Below are positions 1 through 8,230 of a stretch of DNA of 64,000 bases, one piece after another. The position numbers were made by a program, and so were the translations under genes. The stretch is from Sphingomicrobium sp. XHP0239 (lineage in GTDB: Bacteria; Pseudomonadota; Alphaproteobacteria; Sphingomonadales; Sphingomonadaceae): contig NZ_CP154608.1 in the NCBI RefSeq assembly GCF_039555325.1, forward strand, positions 620,001 through 684,000, read 5' to 3'. Position 1 is the first letter of the stretch. Each line of letters starts with the position of its first letter. The notes under the pieces were generated by a model, which was not told the origin of the DNA, searched no databases, and worked only from the letters and a program-made list of their open reading frames with translations.

Positions 1-212
1 GTGGCACGGGCGATGGCGTCCGCCTGTCCGTCCAACTGCGTCGCAGCGGCGAGTGCGGCCTGATCGGCGGCGCTCTGCAATTCGGTGTCGAGCGTGGCGA
101 GGCGCGCATAATCGAAGGCGATGCCGCCAGCAGCAACCAGGGCGAAGACGCTCACACCGAGGATCGGCGCCACAGCGCCGTCATTCGAGGTTGCAAGTCT
201 CCGTATCGACAC
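1..212 (-). CDS. TadG-like pilus-assembly protein, N-terminal part (cut by window edge)
   Basis: Only the first 70 codons are present. The product begins with a short polar stretch, then one hydrophobic segment (about residues 14-32, reading GVAPILGVSVFALVAAG in part) followed by FDYARLATLDTELQSAADQAA. That layout is typical of TadE/TadG-like proteins: an N-terminal membrane anchor, then a tyrosine/alanine-rich helix with ALD/AAD motifs. I chose a GTG start because AAGGAG lies about 8 bases upstream and no ATG or TTG is in frame before the lipoprotein gene. It follows the lipoprotein gene by 19 bases and is probably in the pilus operon. It likely acts in the inner membrane or periplasm. The specific role is inferred from context. 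Confidence 0.6.
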   Translation of the reverse strand, partial: MSIRRLATSNDGAVAPILGVSVFALVAAGGIAFDYARLATLDTELQSAADQAALAAATQLDGQADAIARA

Positions 213-231
213 CTTCCATCTCCTTGTCGCT

Positions 232-525
232 CTAGCGCGGCGGGTTGCCCTGGCCGCTTCCGACGCTGCCGTTCGCATTGCCGCCACGAGAACTGGCGCT
301 GGCGCGTTCGATCGAGCCTTCCCGATAGGCCTCGGCTGAATTGACCGCGACGTCGGCATTGTCGCCCGGTTGAGCGGCATCGGCGGACGTAACGACGCCG
401 TCGGGATTGATCGTCTGGACCGTCCTGTTCCAGGCGGTCGCCTCGCCGAACGAGTGATCGACGGGCGCGCAGGCCGCGAGGGCCAGCAAGGGGAGGGCGG
501 CAAGCGCCGTTTTCTCAATAGTCAT
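232..525 (-). CDS. small lipoprotein of the Flp pilus cluster
   Basis: About 97 residues. The product has a signal peptide with a lipobox ending ALAACAP (Cys near residue 19), then a low-complexity polar region with the segment NRTVQTINPD, PGDNADVAVNSAEAYREGSIER, and a Gly/Ser-rich tail. Short lipoproteins of this form are common next to cpaC in Tad loci of Sphingomonadales and other proteobacteria; their function is not known to me, and the name CpaD is sometimes used loosely. The ATG at 525 overlaps the 3' end of cpaC by 11 bases, which implies translational coupling. The in-frame ORF opens further upstream, but that part lies inside cpaC and carries no signal peptide. Confidence 0.65.
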   Translation of the reverse strand: MTIEKTALAALPLLALAACAPVDHSFGEATAWNRTVQTINPDGVVTSADAAQPGDNADVAVNSAEAYREGSIERASASSRGGNANGSVGSGQGNPPR

Positions 526-2050
526 GGCCGACCTCCAGTTCGATGGCGGATGGATCGATCGACGCCATTCCCTGACCCGTGGCGGGGGCGGGGGGAGGGA
601 CGGCATAGGCGCCGTCGCGCGATCGATTGAGCGGCGGCTGTCCGATCGGATTGGCGACCGGTGCCACCGGCGCGGTCGGATCCGGAATTGCCGCAGTCGC
701 GCCGTCGGTCCGACCGAGCAGGAACAGGTCGAGCTCGTCGGGCGGGATCGCGGTGTCGGTGGGATAGCGATAGCTGCCCGCCGGTTGCGGACGAACCAGC
801 CGCGGCGTCACGACGATCACGAGTTCGCTGTCATTCTTCTGGAACCGGGTCGAGCGGAACAGCGAGCCGATGATCGGCAGGCTGCCGAGGATCGGGAATT
901 GGCTGACCGTCGTCTGGAAGTCGGTGCGCAGCAGCCCCGCCAGCGCGAAGCTTTCCCCGTCGCGAAGCTCGACTACGGCTTCGGCGCGGCGGGTCGAAAG
1001 GCCGGGCACGACAAGGCCGTTCACCGTGACCGAGGCAGAGGGGTCGATCGAGCTGACCTCGGGCGCGACGACGAGGTTGATGACCCCGTCGGCGAGCACG
1101 GTCGGCGTGAAGGCCAGGCTGACGCCGAACTGCTTGAATTCGACGGTGATACCGCGGCTGTCGTCGTCGCCGCCGCCGCCCTGGAAGACGGGGATCGGGA
1201 ATTCGCCCCCCGCAAGGAAGGTCGCGGGTTCGCCCGACAGGGTGACAAGCGTCGGTTCGGCCAGCGTCGTCACCAGCCCCTTGCGCTCCAGCGCGTCGAG
1301 CACCGAGGTGATCCGCGCGCCCAGCAGCGTCAGGCTGCCGGTGAAGACGCCGAAGCTGTCGACGATCTCGGAAATGCTGGTGACGGGTCCGGTGGGGCTG
1401 GGCGACACCGCGCCGCCTACGCCGCTTGCCGCACTGAAATTGCCATTACCGACGAACAGGCCCGAACCGATGTCCTTGAGCGCGGAGCGGCTGACCTCGG
1501 AGAAGGTCACCTCCAGCATGACCTGCTGCGAGGCGCCGACCGACATCATGTTGATGACGTTCTCCTCGCCCGCATAGACGGCGGCGAGGCGCATCGCCCG
1601 GTCCGCGGAGATGGACGAGGATACGATGCCTTCGAGCACGACATTGTCGTTGACCATCCGAGCACCGATGCTGTCGCCCGGTATGAGCTCGGACAATTGC
1701 TGGCGCAGCCCCATCACGTCGGGACCGACCGCGACGTCGACGACTGCAATCAGCCGGTCGCGCGCGTCGAACAGGGTAAGGCTGGTCGTGCCCATCGAGC
1801 GTCCGAGGACGTAAAGGCCCTGGTCCGACAGCGGCAGCACGTCCGCGACTTCGGGATTGCCCACGAGTGCACGGGCGTAGGGACGGTCGAGTTCGAGCAC
1901 CTCGCTCTTGTTGACCGGGATCGACAGCGATCCCGCATGGACTCGGTCGGTCTGCATCGAGACCTGGGCATGGGCGGGGGCGACCCAGGCGGTCGCGCCC
2001 CATCCGAGCGTGCCGGCGAGAAGCGCCGTCCTTAGCGTCCTAGCGATCAT
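515..2050 (-). CDS. cpaC: CpaC/RcpA secretin, outer-membrane channel of the Flp pilus
   Basis: 511 residues, close to the usual length. A cleavable signal peptide ends near residue 28 (APAHAQ). The pilus-secretin N-terminal domain follows (residues about 35-110, with VNKSEVLELDRPYARALVGNPEVADVLPL in part). A BON-like segment is next (GIVSSSISADRAMRLA). The secretin beta-barrel domain occupies about residues 240-430 and includes VTTLAEPTLVTLSG, GEFPIPVF, TDFQTTVSQFPILGSLPIIGSLFRS and the ELVIVVTPRLVRP strand. The family forms the gated pore through which the Flp pilus leaves the cell. Its start overlaps the end of cpaB by 11 bases, and its end overlaps the lipoprotein gene. A C-terminal Pro/Ala-rich tail of about 80 residues is probably disordered. 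Confidence 0.95.
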   Translation of the reverse strand: MIARTLRTALLAGTLGWGATAWVAPAHAQVSMQTDRVHAGSLSIPVNKSEVLELDRPYARALVGNPEVADVLPLSDQGLYVLGRSMGTTSLTLFDARDRLIAVVDVAVGPDVMGLRQQLSELIPGDSIGARMVNDNVVLEGIVSSSISADRAMRLAAVYAGEENVINMMSVGASQQVMLEVTFSEVSRSALKDIGSGLFVGNGNFSAASGVGGAVSPSPTGPVTSISEIVDSFGVFTGSLTLLGARITSVLDALERKGLVTTLAEPTLVTLSGEPATFLAGGEFPIPVFQGGGGDDDSRGITVEFKQFGVSLAFTPTVLADGVINLVVAPEVSSIDPSASVTVNGLVVPGLSTRRAEAVVELRDGESFALAGLLRTDFQTTVSQFPILGSLPIIGSLFRSTRFQKNDSELVIVVTPRLVRPQPAGSYRYPTDTAIPPDELDLFLLGRTDGATAAIPDPTAPVAPVANPIGQPPLNRSRDGAYAVPPPAPATGQGMASIDPSAIELEVGHDY

Positions 2051-2972
2051 AATCCCCCACCTCGTACGTCGTCGATGAAAGCCCGCGCGTCACTTCCACC
2101 TTGGGCGCCGGTGGTGGCGGCGGCGGGGGAGGCGGCGCGGGCCGCGATGCAGTCGGCTGGCGGGCCGGGCGGCGCGCGGGCCGCGGCGCGCTGGCTCGGG
2201 AAACGCTGGTGCGCTGCGGCGGCGCGGCGCGGCGCACGGCTTCGCCCGTCATCTCGTAGCGCAGGTCATCAATGCTGATGGTGCGCTGCATCCCGGAATC
2301 CTGTTCGATGCCGGGCTTGCGAAGCACGAGGCTGAGCGAGCCCAACTGCTGGCCGAGGGCGAGCTTCTGCGCTTCGATGGGCGAGACCTCGAGCGTCGCG
2401 GTGCTCGATACGGCGGGCGCGTCGCTCTGGCCTTGCGCGTCCTGGTCCATCGCGATGACGCGGATGTTCTGGAGCAGGAGGTCGGTGATCTGTTCGGTAC
2501 CCGCATCGTTGGCGCGGGTGACGAGCACGTCAACGGTGTCGTTGGGCTTGATGAAGCCCGCGACGCCCGAGACGGCGTTGATCTGGACGGTGGCGGCGCG
2601 CATGCCGTCGGGCAGCGTCGCGGCGATCGAGGCGCCCTGGCCCTCGCCGGTCAGGTCGCTGGCGAGGAGCGGCTGGTTGAGGGCGATCTGGCGCAGCGCG
2701 TGGCGCGTCTGGCCCTCGGGGAAGAGCGCGTCTTCGGTCGTATAGACGCCTGCGGGCAGGCTGTTGGACGGGAATTCGGCCCAGCGGACGCGATCGGGGG
2801 TCACTTCCTGCCCGTAGGCAAGGGGACCGGCGGCGATCGCGACGCGGGTCATCGCGACGTTCGACTGGTTGATCGAATTTTCGCGGGCGGTGAAATAGCT
2901 GTTGGCGAGGAAGACCGCGACGAGGCCGAGCACGATGGCGATCGACAGAGCGATGATCGATTGGCGTCTCAT
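2040..2972 (-). CDS. cpaB: CpaB/RcpC Flp pilus assembly protein
   Basis: 310 residues from the ATG at 2972; an in-frame TTG at 2990 would add six residues (MGGCCK) and is less likely. One N-terminal membrane helix (about residues 4-22) is followed by an SAF domain (residues about 40-105, VAIAAGPLAYGQEVTPDRVRW in part). The RcpC-type domain comes next (MRAATVQINAVSGVAGFIKPNDTVDVL in part). The C-terminal 70 residues are Pro/Ala/Arg-rich, including a run of prolines. CpaB is a periplasmic or inner-membrane component needed for Flp pilus biogenesis. It lies directly after flp, with no cpaA prepilin peptidase gene between them, unlike the classic flp-cpaA-cpaB-cpaC order. Confidence 0.9.
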   Translation of the reverse strand: MRRQSIIALSIAIVLGLVAVFLANSYFTARENSINQSNVAMTRVAIAAGPLAYGQEVTPDRVRWAEFPSNSLPAGVYTTEDALFPEGQTRHALRQIALNQPLLASDLTGEGQGASIAATLPDGMRAATVQINAVSGVAGFIKPNDTVDVLVTRANDAGTEQITDLLLQNIRVIAMDQDAQGQSDAPAVSSTATLEVSPIEAQKLALGQQLGSLSLVLRKPGIEQDSGMQRTISIDDLRYEMTGEAVRRAAPPQRTSVSRASAPRPARRPARQPTASRPAPPPPPPPPPAPKVEVTRGLSSTTYEVGDYDR

Positions 2973-3064
2973 CTTGCAGCATCCCCCCAAACACTGATTT
3001 GGTTTGTTATATCAGAGTTATTCCATTTTGGCTAATGCGCGCAGCTTTTGCGTGCCGAAATGAA

Positions 3065-3100
3065 ATGGGCGACCCACACCCGGAGACATGGGTCGCCCAT
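3065..3100 (-). terminator. hairpin between flp and cpaB, probable attenuator
   Basis: A perfect 12-base stem (ATGGGCGACCCA with TGGGTCGCCCAT) with a 12-base loop lies 10 bases after the flp stop on the minus strand. It is followed by a weak T-rich run (TTTCATTT). This placement fits partial termination or 3'-end protection that yields more pilin mRNA than mRNA for the assembly genes. The structure is directly visible; the attenuation role is inferred. Confidence 0.6.
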
Positions 3101-3110
3101 CTTCGGACGA

Positions 3111-3293
3111 CTAGTCGCAGGTCACGCCGTCGGAATCGATACACTCGGACGCTTCGTCCATCGCATTGCCGATCGATCCACCCAGACCGATCGCCGCAAC
3201 GGCGATCACCGAACCGATAATGGCAAGGATCAGCGCATATTCGGCCGCCGAGGCGCCGCTTTCGTCGCGCAGCATGTTCATGAAGTTCGTCAT
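3111..3293 (-). CDS. flp: Flp/Fap type IVb pilin
   Basis: 60 residues, the normal size for Flp prepilins. A short leader (MTNFMNMLRDES) precedes the G/ASAAEYALIL motif that marks the prepilin cleavage site, with Glu at mature position 5 and the neighbouring Tyr. A hydrophobic assembly helix follows (IIGSVIAVAAIGLGGSI). The C-terminal end has two cysteines (ECIDSDGVTCD), which could form a small disulfide loop in the mature pilin. AGGGGA lies about 9 bases before the ATG. This is the structural subunit of the adhesive Tad pilus, and its gene heads the cpaB-cpaC transcription unit. Confidence 0.93.
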   Translation of the reverse strand: MTNFMNMLRDESGASAAEYALILAIIGSVIAVAAIGLGGSIGNAMDEASECIDSDGVTCD

Positions 3294-3717
3294 TGTTCAG
3301 TCCCCTACTTTTGTCTCCGGCACCCCCAACCCGGAACCCCGGGGGGACTGCCGTTACGAAACCCGAGGGGCCGGGAGCCAAACCATGTTCGGACGCGAAA
3401 CATCCGAACACGACCAACCGAAACCGGTTGAACTCCAAGCACTTCGGATGACCTACAGCATGAACCTGTGTTAAAATCCGTCAACCCTGTTTGTTTGCCG
3501 CGGGTTAACAAACTCGATTTTGTTCCGTTCGAAACAAAGTTTATTTTTCGTTAATTCGGCTATGAATCGAATGGGATACGCCCAGCGCGGGCTTTGACGG
3601 GTCCGCGCGGCAATGCGTACCGATTTGGGACAGTTTGTGCTTTGGATGCAGCGGTTTGCGCCGTCCAAGCTTGCGTCGGGTACCCGACTCGGAGCGAGAA
3701 AGCCGCTATCGGATCGT
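3294..3717 (-). promoter_or_regulatory. flp upstream region with two inverted repeats
   Basis: This 424-base gap has no convincing gene. It is AT-rich between about 3470 and 3560, unlike its surroundings, as expected for a promoter of a highly expressed gene. Two structures lie near flp. One is a GC-rich hairpin at 3319-3352 (GGCA-CCCCC pairing with GGGGG-TGCC with a small bulge) just before the ribosome-binding site. The other is a perfect 8-base inverted repeat with a 9-base spacer at 3386-3410 (TGTTCGGA / TCCGAACA). The repeat could be an operator or a leader hairpin. I could not fix a clear -35/-10 pair. Confidence 0.45.
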
Positions 3718-4488
3718 TCAGGCCGGCACGCGATGCCGATAGGTGACGTTCACCCGCTTCGAGAAGATCAGGTAGGGCGCCCACAGCGCGACGCTGATCA
3801 TGACCTTCTTCACGTTGGCATCGAGCAGCGTCGTCAGCGAGGCCGCGACCTCGGGCGGGAGGTCGGTCGCGGCAATCCGGTCCGCGATGACGAGCTGAAG
3901 CGTCATGTCGACGAGCCAGACGGTCGCGAGCAGGCGCGGGAACAATGGCACGCGGCGAAGCGCGGCGACGAAGGCGATGACGTAGAGCGAGGGCATTAGC
4001 ACCACGTCGAGCGTCATCAGGAAATGCAGCGTCGCGAGCCAATTGGGGACGTCGGCCAGGATGGCGGGTATCGCGACGAGATATTCGGCGGCCCGCATCG
4101 GCACGTTCATCAACATACCGACCAGCAGGCTGACCATGATTCCGGTGGTGCCGTAGAGGCGGTGCCCTCTCGCGGTGGAGAGGTCCACGTCGCGCCATCG
4201 GCCGATGCGCGCGATCCGCCAGTCCGGCTGGGGCAGACGATCGCCGTCCGCGAACCATCGCAATGCCAAGGCCATCGAAACGATCGGGGCGCCCATCAGC
4301 AGGAGGTAGGGTGCGATCGTGCCCAGCCCCGCACCGCCGCTGCCCACCGGATTGATCGATACGCGAAGCGCCCCGCCGCACAGCGCCAGCACGACCCAGA
4401 TCGCCATGAGCATCGGCAGGTTGCGTTCCAGCGAGGCGTGGAGCGACTCGGCACGGCGCGCGAGCGATATTGGCAGACTGGCGAGCAT
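3718..4488 (-). CDS. multi-pass membrane protein, DUF2569-like
   Basis: 256 residues with about six predicted membrane segments: ANLPMLMAIWVVLALCGGA-like at 24-42, then near 55-75, 112-130, 135-155, 160-180 and 225-245. The C-terminal segment ends in a motif resembling SKRVxxTxxHR (YLIFSKRVNVTYRHRV). That motif and the alternating helix/loop pattern resemble DUF2569-type membrane proteins, but the similarity is weak and the N-terminal half is not recognised. It stands alone, divergent from the HerA-like gene. Function unknown. Confidence 0.6.
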   Translation of the reverse strand: MLASLPISLARRAESLHASLERNLPMLMAIWVVLALCGGALRVSINPVGSGGAGLGTIAPYLLLMGAPIVSMALALRWFADGDRLPQPDWRIARIGRWRDVDLSTARGHRLYGTTGIMVSLLVGMLMNVPMRAAEYLVAIPAILADVPNWLATLHFLMTLDVVLMPSLYVIAFVAALRRVPLFPRLLATVWLVDMTLQLVIADRIAATDLPPEVAASLTTLLDANVKKVMISVALWAPYLIFSKRVNVTYRHRVPA

Positions 4489-4645
4489 GATGGTGGGCTC
4501 CCGGGCGGTCGGTTTCCTATGGCGCTAGACCCGAACCCTTAACGAAGGATAAAGCATGATTGCCGAGTCCGAGGGTGAACGTGGTTCGCACCATGCGCGA
4601 TCCGGGGCCGCGGGGCGTGCGGCGACAGAATGGGGGATAGAGGCG

Positions 4646-6289
4646 ATGAACGCGACCGATCGGGACCAGCCGAAGTCAACGGACCTCTTGCGAACGCTGC
4701 CCATCGGCACGGTTCGCGACGTGGCGGGAGCATCGTCGCGGATCGTGCTGTCGGTGGCCGCCCTTCACGCCTTGGCGGAAGCGGACGATCCGGCGCTGCG
4801 GCTGTCCGGACAGGTCGGAAACCACGTGAAGATGCGGGTCGGGGAGGGGATGGTCCTGGCGACCGTACGGGGGCTGCGAACCGGTTCCGACGGGCTGGTG
4901 GGCGAGATCGATTTCGTGGGCGAAGGGTCTGCGGACGAAGAGGGAGTGTTGCGCGACTTCCGCCAGGGCGTGACGCTGTTTCCGCTGCCCGGGACGGAGG
5001 TCTATCCGGTGACCGACGCCGACCTGTCGACCGTCTTCGCCGCCGACGCGCGCGCGCACATCACCGTCGGCACGGTCTATCCGACCAGCGATATCCGCGC
5101 CGCCCTCTATGTCGACCCGCTGCTCGGCAAGCATTTCGCGGTGCTGGGCTCGACCGGTACCGGGAAGTCGACCGCGGTCGCCCTCATTCTCCATCGCATC
5201 GCCGAGATCGCTCCGAAGGGTCATGTCGTCATGATCGATCCGCACGGTGAATATGGCGCAGCCTTCGCGCAGAATGCCGCGCTCTTCTCGGCGGACAATC
5301 TGCAATTGCCCTACTGGCTCATGAACCTCGACGAGCATGCCGAGGTGTTGCTGACGAGCGAGGGTGCGGACCGGCGGCGCGACACCGACATTCTCGCCAA
5401 GGCGCTCCTGACGGCACGGCGAAAGGCGGGGCAGGGCCTCACCACTACGAGCGGGTCGGAGGGCGTCACGGTCGACACGCCCGTCCCCTATCTCCTGAGC
5501 GACCTCCACCAGATCCTCATCGACGAGATGGGACGACTCGATCGCGGAAACGAGGCCGGGCCGTACCAGCGGATCATCAAGAAGCTCGACGAAGTGCGGA
5601 CCGATCCGCGCTATCAGTTCATGTTCGCGGGCATGCTGGTGCAGGACAGGATGGCGGACGTGATGACGACGCTCTTCCGGCTGCCTGCCGAGGGCAAGCC
5701 GCTGTCGATCATCGACGTGTCGGGCGTGCCCTCGGACGTGGTGAGGACGGTGGTATCGACGTTGGGTCGCCTCGCGCTCGACTATGCCGTCTGGGCACGC
5801 GAGGAAGAGCAGCACCCGATCCTGTTCATCTGCGAAGAGGCGCATCGGTACGTGCCGCGCGATGATGGCTCGGGAGGCGGCCAGGCGGTGCGGCGCGTCC
5901 TCGAGCGAATTGCGAAGGAGGGGCGCAAATATGGTGTGAGCCTAGGGCTGGTCACCCAGCGGCCGTCCGACCTGGCGAGCGGCGTTCTTTCGCAATGCGG
6001 AACGATCCTGTCGATGCGTCTCAACAATCATCGCGATCAGGAGGTCGTCGCGGCAGCCATGCCGGAAGGCGCCCAGAGCCTGATCGATGCTATCCCCGCG
6101 CTCCGCAACCGCGAGGCGGTCGTGAGCGGAGAAGGCGTGTCGCTGCCCTTGCGTCTGCGGTTCGATACGCTGGAAGAAGAGCGGCGTCCCAATTCGGACG
6201 ATCCCGCCTTTGCCGCCTTGTGGAACCGCGAGGGGGATGAACGAGCGACCGTCGATCGGGCCATCAGTCGGTGGCGCGGGGGGCGGTAG
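4646..6289 (+). CDS. HerA-like DNA-translocating ATPase
   Basis: 547 residues from the ATG at 4646, chosen for its GGGGGATAGAGG ribosome-binding site; the frame stays open 30 codons upstream. An N-terminal HAS-barrel-like domain (about 10-130) is followed by a RecA-like fold. Walker A is GSTGTGKST at residues 168-176. VVMIDPHGEYG follows, and a Walker B-type strand reads ILFICEEAHRYVP. A sensor region reads SLGLVTQRPSDLASGVLSQCG. This is the DUF87/HerA architecture, whose hexameric members move DNA, classically with the NurA nuclease in end resection. No nurA-like gene is nearby, so its partner here is unknown. Confidence 0.85.
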   Translation: MNATDRDQPKSTDLLRTLPIGTVRDVAGASSRIVLSVAALHALAEADDPALRLSGQVGNHVKMRVGEGMVLATVRGLRTGSDGLVGEIDFVGEGSADEEGVLRDFRQGVTLFPLPGTEVYPVTDADLSTVFAADARAHITVGTVYPTSDIRAALYVDPLLGKHFAVLGSTGTGKSTAVALILHRIAEIAPKGHVVMIDPHGEYGAAFAQNAALFSADNLQLPYWLMNLDEHAEVLLTSEGADRRRDTDILAKALLTARRKAGQGLTTTSGSEGVTVDTPVPYLLSDLHQILIDEMGRLDRGNEAGPYQRIIKKLDEVRTDPRYQFMFAGMLVQDRMADVMTTLFRLPAEGKPLSIIDVSGVPSDVVRTVVSTLGRLALDYAVWAREEEQHPILFICEEAHRYVPRDDGSGGGQAVRRVLERIAKEGRKYGVSLGLVTQRPSDLASGVLSQCGTILSMRLNNHRDQEVVAAAMPEGAQSLIDAIPALRNREAVVSGEGVSLPLRLRFDTLEEERRPNSDDPAFAALWNREGDERATVDRAISRWRGGR

Positions 6290-6359
6290 TGTCGGGATGA
6301 ACGCAGGTCCGCTTTTTAAAATGCCTCGTTCCGAAGTCAGCGCAAGTGTTTGAATTGGC

Positions 6360-6435
6360 TGGTGAGCCGTGCAGGGGTCGAACCTGCGACCTACTGATTA
6401 AAAGTCAGTTGCTCTACCAACTGAGCTAACGGCCC
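6360..6435 (-). tRNA. tRNA-Lys (anticodon UUU)
   Basis: The minus strand folds into a complete cloverleaf of 76 bases, including an encoded CCA end. The acceptor stem is GGGCCGU with ACGGCUC. The anticodon stem ACTGA/TCAGT encloses loop CTTTTAA, giving anticodon TTT. The T-loop GTTCGAC is intact. It lies between the HerA-like gene and folK. Confidence 0.97.
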
Positions 6436-6454
6436 TCACCAGCCGGCCACCGCG

Positions 6455-6964
6455 TTAGCGGGCGGTGGCGGAGGGTTCAAGGGGCTTGGGGGATGCGAGA
6501 CGGGCGGCGAGATGGCGGAGCTTGAGCGAACCGCCGGCACGCCAGTCGGGAGCGATCCGGGCAAGCGGGAAAAGTGCGCTGGCGCGCTCCTCCAGCGCCG
6601 GATGCGGTATGACGAGATCGCGGGCGACGTAGGTGCCGCCGTCCCATGCCAGAATGTCGAGATCGAGGACGCGGTCGCCCCAGCGACGGCCGCCCCTACG
6701 CCCGAAGTCATGTTCGATGATCTTGAGTGCTGCCAGCATGGCGTCGGGTTCGAGTTCGCTTTCCACCAGCGCGGCGGCGTTGGCGAAGTCGCGCCCCGCG
6801 AAGCCGAAGGCACGATTGCCGATGATCGGAGACGCGTCGAAGAGGCTGAAATCGGCCTCGAGCCGCTCGAACGCGGCGGCGACGACCTGTTCGGGGCGGC
6901 CATGCCGATGGTGACGGCGGTTGGAACCGATGCCGATGCCGTAGATGTGATCCGCGCTGCTCAT
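6455..6964 (-). CDS. folK: HPPK, 6-hydroxymethyl-7,8-dihydropterin pyrophosphokinase
   Basis: 169 residues, normal for the family. The enzyme transfers pyrophosphate from ATP to 6-hydroxymethyl-dihydropterin in folate synthesis. Visible marks are the N-terminal GIGSN motif, the signature RWGDRVLDLDIL containing the Mg-binding aspartates, and IPHPALEERASALFPLARI near the C-terminus. It is preceded on its strand by a 66-base gap shared with the divergent UDG-GNAT gene and is followed by tRNA-Lys, so it is probably expressed alone. Confidence 0.93.
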   Translation of the reverse strand: MSSADHIYGIGIGSNRRHHRHGRPEQVVAAAFERLEADFSLFDASPIIGNRAFGFAGRDFANAAALVESELEPDAMLAALKIIEHDFGRRGGRRWGDRVLDLDILAWDGGTYVARDLVIPHPALEERASALFPLARIAPDWRAGGSLKLRHLAARLASPKPLEPSATAR

Positions 6965-7030
6965 CTCGACCCGCTAGAAAGCAAATTCGGGCGTTCGACA
7001 AGATCGGGACGGGCGTATAGGGCGTGAAGC

Positions 7031-8230
7031 ATGTCCGATCCGTTCGCCCCCGACGGGGATGCCTCGACCCTCTCGCCCGCCGACCTGTCGCCGCTGCCGT
7101 CGGCCGAACCGCCCCGCGACTGTCCGCTTTGCCCGCGTTTGGTCGATTTCCGCATGCAGCTGCGGGGAGAATACCCCGACTGGTACAATGCGCCGGTCCC
7201 GGCCTTCGGAGATCGCGAGGCGGGAGTGGCGGTCATCGGGTTGGCCCCCGGGAAGCACGGAGCCAATCGGACGGGGCGGCCGTTCACGGGGGATTTCGCG
7301 GGCGATCTGCTGTTCGACACGTTTCGCAGGGTGGGGCTGTCGGTCGGCACATACGACAGCCGCATCGATGACGGGCTGAAGCTCAAGGGAGCCATCATCC
7401 TCAACGCCGTCAAATGCCTGCCGCCCGAGAACAAGCCGACGGGTCAGGAGGCGAACAATTGCCGCCCGTTCCTGCAGGAAATGCTAGGGATGCTACCCAA
7501 GGTGCATACGCTCTTCTGCCTCGGCAAGATCGCGCACGATGCCGCCTGCAAGACCCTGGGCATGACGTTGAACGCCAACAAGTTCGGGCATGGCGCGGTG
7601 CACGAAGGACCGGACGGACTGCGGCTGGTCGATAGCTATCACTGCAGCCGCTACAACCAGAATACCGGCCGTCTGAGCGACGCGATGTTTCTGGAGGCGA
7701 TGCGCAGGGCCGTGTCGCCGGGGCTGACGGGCGAGCGGGCGGAGGAACTGCGGACCGACCGCCTGGTGCTGCGCCGCGCGCGATCCGACGATGCGGCGGC
7801 GCTGCATGAACTCTTCACCGACGAGGAGACGATGCGTTGCTGGTCGCGTCCGGTCCACGACACGATGTTCGAGACCGAGGAATGGCTGCGGTCGATGATC
7901 GAGGTCGACGAGGCGCATTCGGACGATTTCATCGTCGAGAAGGATGGCGAACTGATTGGCAAGTGCGGGCTGTGGAGCGTTCCCGAGATCGGGTTCATGA
8001 TCCGCCGCGACCATTGGGGCGAAGGGTTGGCGAGCGAGGCGCTGGGCACCTTCGTCGACTATATCGCGGGGCGGGGGCTGCCCTATCTGTTTGCCGACGT
8101 CGATCCCGACAATCCGGGGTCAATCCGCGTGCTGGAAAAAGCGGGCTTCGAACGATCGGGATTCGAGGAGGGATCGTCGCAGGTCGGGGGGCGGCCCGTC
8201 GACAGCATCTACATGCGACGCGATCTCTAG
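7031..8230 (+). CDS. fusion: family-5 uracil-DNA glycosylase (UDGb) + GNAT acetyltransferase
   Basis: 399 residues in one uninterrupted frame. Residues 1-225 are a UDGb-type glycosylase. Four cysteines (C31, C34, C129, C144) fit a 4Fe-4S site. The active-site motif GLAPGKHGANRTG-RPFTGD spans 70-88, and the second motif SYHCSRYNQNTGRL spans 202-215. Family-5 enzymes remove uracil, hypoxanthine and other deaminated bases. Residues about 240-396 form a RimJ/RimL-like GNAT domain, beginning RTDRLVLRRA, with the acetyl-CoA loop RRDHWGEGLASEAL. Stand-alone UDGb is about 210-220 residues, so the second domain is an addition. The stop overlaps that of the convergent aguB by 4 bases. Confidence 0.85.
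   Translation: MSDPFAPDGDASTLSPADLSPLPSAEPPRDCPLCPRLVDFRMQLRGEYPDWYNAPVPAFGDREAGVAVIGLAPGKHGANRTGRPFTGDFAGDLLFDTFRRVGLSVGTYDSRIDDGLKLKGAIILNAVKCLPPENKPTGQEANNCRPFLQEMLGMLPKVHTLFCLGKIAHDAACKTLGMTLNANKFGHGAVHEGPDGLRLVDSYHCSRYNQNTGRLSDAMFLEAMRRAVSPGLTGERAEELRTDRLVLRRARSDDAAALHELFTDEETMRCWSRPVHDTMFETEEWLRSMIEVDEAHSDDFIVEKDGELIGKCGLWSVPEIGFMIRRDHWGEGLASEALGTFVDYIAGRGLPYLFADVDPDNPGSIRVLEKAGFERSGFEEGSSQVGGRPVDSIYMRRDL

Noticed and set aside
4676..5845. A 389-codon minus-strand frame inside the HerA-like gene, and a similar 503-codon frame (524-2035) opposite cpaC
   Set aside because: Both are shadows of conserved genes on the other strand, as common in DNA with high GC at third positions.
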